From an uncultured Dorea sp. (lineage in GTDB: Bacteria > Bacillota > Clostridia > Lachnospirales > Lachnospiraceae), in contig CAJUFA010000016.1 of the NCBI GenBank assembly GCA_910585725.1, positions 13,165 to 77,164 of the forward strand: 64,000 bases of DNA, in the 5' to 3' direction. Shown here piece by piece: positions 58,002 to 64,000 of the stretch. The first letter of the stretch is position 1. Each line of letters starts with the position of its first letter. Made by a program: the position numbers and the translations under genes. The notes below the pieces were generated by a model that worked only from the letters and a program-made list of their open reading frames with translations, did no database searches and was not told the DNA's origin.

Positions 58002-58372
58002 ATGCCTTTCTGCACGTTTTCATACTTACGTGCGATTTCCCGGATCACATCACTTGAAAGCTCTATGATTGTGCGTTTGTCAAATGCGCCAATAATACCT
58101 TGCTTTTCCAGATCATCAAGTCTTTCTAAAATTATCCGATATTCTGCTTTCAGTTCTTCCAGTTTCTGCTCATTGTTATTATATTCCAAAAAACTTTTCT
58201 CATGTGAGAAAATATAAAATGGAATAAGCATTAATAAGCGTTTCTCAAAGATCTCATCCAGTGAATATGACTGCACCTTCATAATCGGGACATCATATTG
58301 TACCGTCCCGCCAGGTGTTACGATCACATATTTCATTTTATCCGGAGTCTTTTTATATGCCCGCAGATACAT
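57785..58372 (-). pseudogene. Rpn-family fragment lacking the nuclease core
   Basis: 195 codons corresponding to the C-terminal half of an Rpn-type protein (MKYVIVTPGGTVQYDVPIMK, SLDEIFEKRLLMLIPFYIFS, then a helical region and the GISQ-repeat tail). The N-terminal nuclease core is missing; upstream, the sequence runs straight into an Abi_2 gene fragment in another frame. It is a different lineage from the intact gene at 36678. Confidence 0.72.
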
Positions 58373-58562
58373 CTAAAATATCCAGAACATAATTCTTAAC
58401 GGCTGTTTCAATTAGCATTACGTTAGGATAAAATAATGATTTTAACCCTGCGTCAAACTCATAGACAGCAACCAATTCTTCGAATTTTGTATAAGGGACA
58501 TGGTTCGAAGGTGTGTTTATGTAACGATATCCTTTATATCCATGATAGTACCCTATATTCAT
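58353..58562 (-). pseudogene. Abi_2-type abortive infection protein fragment
   Basis: 69 codons (LMNIGYYHGYKGYRYIN, FEELVAVYEFDAGLKSLFYP, MLIETAVKNYVLDIL) match the N-terminal part of Abi_2/AbiD/F proteins. Similarity continues upstream in the same frame without a clear start (GISISGSSQKRKL, to about 58630). At the 3' end it is cut off and joined to the Rpn fragment, overlapping it by 20 bases. Intact members are about 300 residues. Bases 58640-58748 show nothing else. Confidence 0.72.
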
Positions 58563-58748
58563 AAGTTTACGCTTTTGAGATGAACCAGAAATGGAGATTC
58601 CTGCATGGGCATCACCCTCCTTCTTTACTAGAGGGCAGGAACGAAATGCATCCGTTTTCTTCTTTTAATGATTATAGGACATAGTATAACATGAGAGTGA
58701 TATGCAGGCAATAAGGTAAGGGTCTTAGCGAAGAATATAATATTGAAA

Positions 58749-59681
58749 TTATAGATTCTGCCTGATAATCCGGGAAATCAGTCCCACTGCTACATTCCGC
58801 TCTTCATCAATATGCGTCACAACAAAGGAAACTTCATCCTTCTTGCCCACGGTCCGGCTGTCATAACAGGAATGTGCGATTTCATTGACTCCGATGGAGA
58901 GCCGGACAAATACTGTCCCTTTGTGGATATCCTCCACAGTTCCGGCATATTTCCCCTGAATCTTGCATTTCTTCATGTTTTCCTTGCTGGTATTTCCTTC
59001 CACGCTTTTGACATCTGCCTTGACTGTAATCTTATCCAGGCTTTCAGCAGCAACGGACAGGATACGCACCAGGATATGTTCGCCTACATGGAATCGCTCC
59101 CGTGCGTCCCCTAACCAGTCAAAGGACAGATCGCGTGCCAGGATGGAAGTTTCCACACCAAAAATCTCTGCCCGTACAACCTTTTCTGCAACAGCGACAA
59201 CCCTTGCCTGCACGATACGGTCTTCATAAATCTTAGCATTGCCTGACGCATTCCGGTCCAGATAAAAGTTCTGGCGTTTCTTCAGCATAGCCTCTTTCCG
59301 GCTGGCAACCACACTCCTTGACTGGGCATCCAGTCCCTTCACAATAAAGTCGATCTCGCAGCCGAGCATGTTGTTAAGGACTTTATTCTGACGAAGGGAA
59401 ATGTCTCCGTAATCATGTGATTCATCCTGTATCAGATTGATCATCATTTCCGTAATCGGGATAACGGTACGGAAATCCTTATAGTAGATGATAGCAATTA
59501 AGCTACCATTCTCCGTTTTCTCAATTCCGCCTAACATCCCGGTCAGGATCTTCTTTGTGCGGTAGGCATTCTGGATCTCGTGCCAGATGAGGTCTGCCTT
59601 CGACTGCGCCGTTTCCAGCACAGCGTCAGAATCCAGAGTTAGTACAGGTACGTTTGTGATTGTGTTCTGTTCGTTTTGCAT
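58749..59681 (-). CDS. S1 RNA-binding-domain protein of the conjugation region
   Basis: A 310-residue soluble protein. Three beta-rich repeats resemble S1/OB folds: residues 40-135 (KILTGMLGGIEKTENGSLIA, GCEIDFIVKGLDAQSRSVVA), 150-225 (VQARVVAVAEKVVRAEIFGV, GEHILVRILSV), and 235-310 (KIQGKYAGTVEDIHKGTVFV). AAGGAG precedes the ATG. Such proteins recur next to VirD4 in Lachnospiraceae conjugative elements; their role is unknown, perhaps nucleic-acid handling. Confidence 0.78.
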   Translation of the reverse strand: MQNEQNTITNVPVLTLDSDAVLETAQSKADLIWHEIQNAYRTKKILTGMLGGIEKTENGSLIAIIYYKDFRTVIPITEMMINLIQDESHDYGDISLRQNKVLNNMLGCEIDFIVKGLDAQSRSVVASRKEAMLKKRQNFYLDRNASGNAKIYEDRIVQARVVAVAEKVVRAEIFGVETSILARDLSFDWLGDARERFHVGEHILVRILSVAAESLDKITVKADVKSVEGNTSKENMKKCKIQGKYAGTVEDIHKGTVFVRLSIGVNEIAHSCYDSRTVGKKDEVSFVVTHIDEERNVAVGLISRIIRQNL

Positions 59682-59696
59682 AAATGATCTCCTTTT

Positions 59697-60350
59697 CTAT
59701 GACATGATTGAATTTTTATCTAATGGAACCATCTCCGGTTCATCCGGCCACAGGCTATCTGATCTATCTGATAACAGGTCTGAAGAATCTGGATGTTGAG
59801 GTTCCTGATAAACTTGTTTTTGAGTTGCCTGTGTCGGCATTGCGGGTGTTGACGTCCCTGGTGGTTTGCGGGGAGCTGCTGATGAAGCAGAAGAGCCATT
59901 CCTCTGCCTGCGTGGTTTCGGAGGCGGCTTTGGTAGATAGTCATATTCTTCGGTCTTCCCATCTTCCCGCCATTTCGGGATATGTTCTGCCGCCTTTCTC
60001 GTAACCAGCTTTTTGGCATCCGGGTGCAGCGTGTAATCGTATTTCTGCACCTTCAGCACTTTCTGTCCTCTTAGAATAATGAGGGCAGTATCCAGCGGGA
60101 GCCGCAGGATCTCATCCGGTGTCAGGAGCTTCCGCTTGCCGATGGACTGGGTTTTCCGGTACTCCGGAGAGTAGTCAGACACCCGCCAGGTATTGAGCTG
60201 TTTCGCTTCCGAACTGACACTCACTGTTACGTCTCCGGAGCGTGAACTAATAAACTCTGCTGTCACTTCGTCCGTGCATCCTAAGAATAACTGAGTGTCG
60301 CAATTCCCGATAATTTCCTGCCACTGGTTAAAGGGATAGCGGTTCTGCAT
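59697..60350 (-). pseudogene. VirD4/TraG coupling protein, C-terminal fragment
   Basis: 217 codons in a different frame from the N-terminal fragment. It begins in the conserved stretch QNLPQMQNRYPFNQWQEIIG (the first five residues lie upstream of the ATG) and continues IGNCDTQLFLGCTDEVTAEF and a Pro/Ser-rich tail (from about 140) typical of the family. No ribosome site. It overlaps the other fragment by 70 bases because the frame was lost through a deletion. Confidence 0.85.
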
Positions 60351-61606
60351 CTGAGGCAGGTTTTGGGCAGATGCCCGTCTACCCCGTGTTTATCCGCAAA
60401 CCGAACCAGCTTGATAAACACAAAGGTCATAAACAGCGATGACAGGAAGTCGAAAGTGCTGTCCTGGTCGGAAGTGATGCAGAAGTATGCGCATTTCTGT
60501 TTTCCCGGCAGTGTCAGGTCGATCTCATCATAGGAAGTGATCTGCCGGATCAACTTATTCTGGAATACCTGAAGCCTGGCTCCAAGCCCGATGATTACTC
60601 CGGACCGCACGGTGTCGCTTGCCTGCTTGTAGATGCAGTAGGGAACCTTTGCCGGGTGGCTCACCGGAAGCAGGTCAAAGAGGCTGTTCAACTCCTTTTC
60701 CGAGCTGAGTGTCAGCAGCTTATATACCTGTCCGATGTTCTTGGACTCTGGAGGAAATCCCTGCTCGACATAAAGAACCAGCGCCTTTAGCAGATTTAAT
60801 TCCGCATTATCCCAGAAGTGATCTCCTTTGGCAGAACCCGTATTCTGGATGATGACATCGGAGAAAACCTGTGCCATAGTCTCCTGTCCGTCAATCTCCA
60901 TCAGGCAGTTCCATGCATCGGAGTTTTCCGGGTTTACAAGGTTAAAGCATCTTACAGTGTAGCCCTCATTTTCCAGATAACCAGCCATGCTTTCGTACAA
61001 TTCGCTCTTAGGATCGGTGATAATTAAGCTTTCCCCAACTCCGCCATTTTTCCCACGTGCGACACACTGGAAAATCATGTTACGGGCAAATGCCCTGGAC
61101 TTCATAGAACCGCTTGCGCCATAGACGGCAATGTTGCGGTTCATGCGTGTTTCATAGGGAAGGCAGACCGCCTTTCCGTTCAGCTTTCCAAGAATTGTCC
61201 CCTTTGTTCTCTTCACATGGTCTGTCAGCTCCAGCACCTTGTACATCTCATCCGGTGTCATAAATCCGGATGTCCCATAGGTTCCTTTCAGGGAGTAATT
61301 TAGGTTCCGCTCCTTATCAAAGACCTCCCCGTTCCGGTCAACGCGCATCAGCAGAAAGACCAGAAGCCCGAGCGCAAGAAGGCAAAGAAAAATCCCATAT
61401 AAGTTATATGGGAACTGAGCCAGTGCTGATAAGCATGCCATCGGATGCAGGGAGGGAACTTTCGGGTAGGAACCGTTACCGGCGAAGTTACCGGCACTGA
61501 TCCATACTTGATAGTTACAGATAAATTGTGCAATATAACCTCCGGCATATAAAATGCAGAGAAAGATTGGAAGCACGAATATAAGCTTCCACCATTTATG
61601 GTTCAT
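60281..61606 (-). pseudogene. VirD4/TraG coupling protein, N-terminal fragment
   Basis: 441 codons from MNHKWWKLIF (AAAGGAG seven bases upstream). Two membrane helices (about 8-28 and 65-87) precede the ATPase domain; the Walker A-like GASGSMKSR is near 161 and LIITDPKSELYESMAGYLEN follows. It is normal up to HGVDGHLPK, then continues out of frame (TCLRCRTAIPL...) to a stop. The region expected next, with Walker B (a DEF motif), is absent. Coupling proteins deliver the relaxase-DNA complex to the mating pore, so this copy should not work alone. Confidence 0.88.
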
Positions 61607-62702
61607 TTAAAAACTCCTTTCTGAATTTATCCAAATCAATACTGGAGAAATGTACATTGCTGTCTATATACTTCTCCAGAACCGGAATCTGGAAATCAAA
61701 ACAGATCAGGTTCCCGGACATGCCAAATACATTCAGCCCTGTATTAAATCGGTTAATCCGCTGCATATCAAAATCGTAGGCGAGCAATGTAGGAATGCCA
61801 TCCGGGGTTACAGCGTCGTATTCAAACCGGGCGTCACCCTGGCAGGCTTCCAGATCGGAAAGCAGCAGTTGGTTTAACCGTGCTGTCAGTTTTGGATTCA
61901 TCAGCAGCTTTAATAACAGCTCCCCTTTTGCATTACTGGGGAGGAAATAGAAGTTGTGAAAAGATGTATCCAGCATGAACAGGCCGAGTTTCTTTCCTCC
62001 AGTACTCTTCAGAAGCTGGAGAGCCATATCCATATCATTTCCAAACACAATAGCCCGGATATCAGGCTGACCGTTATAAAGACGGAGCTTCAGATAATGC
62101 TGCAGGAAGGCATTTAACCGCACCTCTGCCTGGTATTCCCATTTCATGAGGCTGGAGCCTGTATTATAGATACAGTAAACACAATGCGGCGCCATCAGAA
62201 TTCCAATACTTCGGGAATTTCGGATCTTTGTTGTTTCATCTCCCAGTTCCTTTATCTCCCTTGATGAATAAAAACAAGGGATGTCCTGTAGGTTCATTTG
62301 CCCTTTCGGAAAGCTTTCACGGAAGAGCGGCGGCTTGTCATCCGCAAAGAATGGAATACCTGCATGGGAAAGGGTTACGTATGTCTGTGCTTTCTGATAA
62401 AGCCTAAGCCTTCTTTGCGGCTCGCTTCGGACTGCATTGGTTTCTGAATTTCCTGTTAAACAGCATTGAAATCGGAGAAGGTTGTGGGAGAGGAGTAATT
62501 CTTTAGCCTGCTTTTTCAGACGGTAGCCGCGAAGCCGGTCTTTGTAATGGAGCCTGATCATCTTGTCGGCCCTTAACTCTGTAATTAATTTTTCAGTGTA
62601 TGCCGGGGTGTCAAATAACCTGGGGAGTTGGTCAGCCGGGAACTCTCCGCTTATCCCGATCATCTCTAAAAGTTTATATTTCTGTGTATCTGGTCTTAGC
62701 AT
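61596..62702 (-). CDS. Conserved conjugation-region protein, winged-helix-like N-terminus
   Basis: A 368-residue soluble protein. The first 75 residues look like a winged helix (LLEMIGISGEFPADQLPRLF, YTEKLITELRADKMIRLHYK); the remainder is alpha/beta with no motif I know. GAGGTGAT precedes the start. Its stop overlaps the virD4 start by 11 bases, so the two are coupled. Possibly a replication- or mobilisation-related regulator; the function is not known. Confidence 0.7.
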   Translation of the reverse strand: MLRPDTQKYKLLEMIGISGEFPADQLPRLFDTPAYTEKLITELRADKMIRLHYKDRLRGYRLKKQAKELLLSHNLLRFQCCLTGNSETNAVRSEPQRRLRLYQKAQTYVTLSHAGIPFFADDKPPLFRESFPKGQMNLQDIPCFYSSREIKELGDETTKIRNSRSIGILMAPHCVYCIYNTGSSLMKWEYQAEVRLNAFLQHYLKLRLYNGQPDIRAIVFGNDMDMALQLLKSTGGKKLGLFMLDTSFHNFYFLPSNAKGELLLKLLMNPKLTARLNQLLLSDLEACQGDARFEYDAVTPDGIPTLLAYDFDMQRINRFNTGLNVFGMSGNLICFDFQIPVLEKYIDSNVHFSSIDLDKFRKEFLNEP

Positions 62703-62786
62703 AAATGTATCACCTCAAAATAGATTTTTTAAAATAGTATTACCTTGGCAACATCTGCTTCGGTGAATTTCGCCCATTCTGAAAAC

Positions 62787-62822
62787 AAAATGCGGGGAAA
62801 TGAATGGATTCCCCCGCATTTT
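62787..62822. terminator. Hairpin/terminator downstream of the 221-residue gene
   Basis: AAAATGCGGGG and CCCCGCATTTT form an 11-bp stem. On the minus strand it lies 29 bases past the stop of the gene at 62851. Confidence 0.75.
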
Positions 62823-62850
62823 ACCGGTATCGACGCGATTTTTTGAAAAT

Positions 62851-63516
62851 TCACATATTTTCAGATATGGTAATTTTATGTTTTTCACGGCTCATAAGCC
62901 ATTCGGGAAACCGGTTTTTCTCCATGATTGTTACAATTATCTGATCGGTCTCCCCCAACTCTGTTGTGTAATGGCTGTCGCAATAAAGGCCGCTGTCATC
63001 AAGCAATACATAAGTTGAAATGACATCCAGTATCGTCTTCAGCTCCAGATTATCATAGTCTTTCACCCGGCGTTTCGGCAGGCTCTGGTCATAAACAAAA
63101 CAGAAGCAGATGACACATTCTTTATAAGGTTCTATTTCATGGTCTTTGAGAAATTCCTTTAACGCAGCATGCAATGGATCCCGTAAAAACGCCATGTTCG
63201 TATGGAGTCTCCGTTTGGGGAGAAGTCCGGGAAGCGTTGCAGAAAAAATTTTGTCTTCGTAAGAGATTTTGATTCCCAGTGCATCTGCAGCCTGTGTCAT
63301 ATAAGTAAAATCGCCTTTGAAATCTGTAAAAAGTACCAGATTTCTTAACTGGCAGGCAATCCGCTCTGCCCGCAATGTGGCATTTGTGCTTAATTCCGTG
63401 TAATTAGCCCCGTATTTCACGATATCGGTGGATTTCAGGGCAAAAAGTGTGTTGTTCAGCAGAGCAACTTCGTTCTCTACCTTCTGGATTCTCTGAAAAA
63501 TAGTTGTTTTGTCCAT
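62851..63516 (-). CDS. Conserved hypothetical protein (DUF6100-like)
   Basis: A 221-residue soluble protein. The N-terminus is helical (FQRIQKVENEVALLNNTLFA), the middle mixed, and the C-terminus alpha/beta (KRRVKDYDNLELKTILDVIS, LGETDQIIVTIMEKNRFPEW). From memory it resembles DUF6100 proteins of Lachnospiraceae mobile elements; I am not certain. AGGTAATT precedes the ATG. It follows the next gene upstream by two bases, so they form an operon. Confidence 0.68.
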   Translation of the reverse strand: MDKTTIFQRIQKVENEVALLNNTLFALKSTDIVKYGANYTELSTNATLRAERIACQLRNLVLFTDFKGDFTYMTQAADALGIKISYEDKIFSATLPGLLPKRRLHTNMAFLRDPLHAALKEFLKDHEIEPYKECVICFCFVYDQSLPKRRVKDYDNLELKTILDVISTYVLLDDSGLYCDSHYTTELGETDQIIVTIMEKNRFPEWLMSREKHKITISENM

Positions 63517-63518
63517 AA

Positions 63519-64000
63519 TTACCTCGTTTCTTTTGTTTTTTGATAGTAGTTTACAGTTCCATCTGGGCTTACCAGACAGTAAGCGGTTACCCCGACAAGA
63601 GAAAGACGGGACGCCTGCTGTTCGGATTCTAAGATGACCAACCGGTTTACATCACCTGCAGGAAGGCCATTCAGGACATGGCTGATCAGAATTTCCTGTT
63701 CTAAACCGACATAGATGACCTCATAGGCTTCATTTTTAGAGAAGAAATGGAGTTTTACCGGAAATTCTCCGCTGGTGTGATAGACAACTGCTTTTTTGAA
63801 GTCCAGAAGAACCCAGACGGCGGCAATCATGCCGTAATCCGGGGATTCAGAAGCTTCCGGGCTGTCGCATAGGAGGTCTCTGTCCTGGTCATAGTAGATA
63901 CGCCCCTGTTTGATCAGGCTTGTAATCAGGGATTTCATGGAGTCCCTGTTACGAATAAAAAACTGCAGTACCTGTTCGTACTGCAGCGCATGGTAGGTGG
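63519..64000 (-). CDS. DUF5697-like protein, 5' end outside the window
   Basis: The reading frame stays open from the stop at 63519 to the window edge. The internal ATG at 63938 has no good ribosome site, and the 20 codons before it (YHALQYEQVLQFFIRN) look like part of a winged helix, so the true start lies beyond base 64000. The rest (LITSLIKQGRIYYDQDRDLL, then a beta-rich core) resembles DUF5697 proteins found in such elements. It probably binds DNA; the function is unknown. Confidence 0.7.
   Translation of the reverse strand, partial: TYHALQYEQVLQFFIRNRDSMKSLITSLIKQGRIYYDQDRDLLCDSPEASESPDYGMIAAVWVLLDFKKAVVYHTSGEFPVKLHFFSKNEAYEVIYVGLEQEILISHVLNGLPAGDVNRLVILESEQQASRLSLVGVTAYCLVSPDGTVNYYQKTKETR

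Larger units (their letters stand above)
30331..64000. mobile_element. Integrative conjugative element, left part (continues past window)
   Basis: The integrase gene lies 213 bases from the tRNA-Arg 3' end and points towards it, the usual left end of a tRNA-integrated element. Downstream are excisionase-like, XRE, sortase B, ParM/ParR, serine recombinase, SRAP, S1-domain and VirD4 genes typical of Lachnospiraceae conjugative elements. The core att sequence is probably in the tRNA 3' half; the matching right attachment site is not in the window. Many regions are more AT-rich than the chromosome. Confidence 0.85.

Noticed and set aside
1..64000. CRISPR arrays and rRNA genes
   Set aside because: No regularly spaced repeats of 24-40 bases with unique spacers and no rRNA-like sequence were seen.

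Overview
The window looks like chromosome of a gut Lachnospiraceae-type Clostridium (Firmicutes). Reasons: strong AGGAGG-type ribosome sites, a T-box in front of metG, an anaerobic ribonucleotide reductase under NrdR boxes, meso-diaminopimelate dehydrogenase, GH13/GH77 alpha-glucan enzymes with an MsmK-type ABC transporter, and moderate GC. No species call is possible from sequence alone.

Bases 1-30330 are chromosomal backbone. They hold the 5' part of nrdD; a HAD-like protein with degraded catalytic motifs; a small XRE regulator divergent from an exported protein; and an AraC regulator followed by two oligo-1,6-/alpha-glucosidases (4358-7795). Facing these is an alpha-glucan uptake operon on the minus strand (14906 down to 7911): lipoprotein binding protein, two permeases, a YesL-like protein, the MsmK-type ATPase and a third GH13 enzyme. 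A LacI regulator (15241-16299) lies just upstream, and three matching palindromes flank the operon promoter. malQ diverges from lacI. Next come tatD, ddh, metG with its T-box leader, two uncharacterised proteins, an alpha/beta hydrolase, a citrate synthase, ksgA, a 59-residue microprotein, a multi-zinc-ribbon protein and tRNA-Arg(CCU).

From the 3' end of that tRNA to beyond base 64000 the sequence reads as an integrative conjugative element. It starts with integrase, an excisionase-like protein and an XRE regulator. It then carries a candidate structured RNA, a DUF3854/toprim-like protein, sortase B, an Rpn-family protein, a ParM/ParR pair, an XRE gene with a premature stop and sigma-like small proteins. 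After the cargo come a serine recombinase, a metallophosphoesterase, an SRAP protein, a graveyard of Abi/Rpn fragments, an S1-domain protein, a broken VirD4 coupling protein and several conserved unknowns. The relaxase and the mating-pore ATPase are not in the window, and VirD4 has lost its Walker B region, so self-transfer of this copy is doubtful.

The most unusual part is a 13-kb, tightly packed plus-strand cargo operon at 40791-53698. It encodes two related extracytoplasmic proteins, a two-gene fused ABC transporter, a LytTR regulator with an Asn in place of the phosphoacceptor Asp, a trigger-factor-like PPIase, thioredoxin, an M16C peptidase, an M18 aminopeptidase, an L-cysteine desulfidase-family enzyme and a YitT membrane protein. 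Together they suggest handling of a peptide, perhaps disulfide-containing, with unfolding, digestion and cysteine breakdown. This reading is inference; I know of no described system with this gene set.
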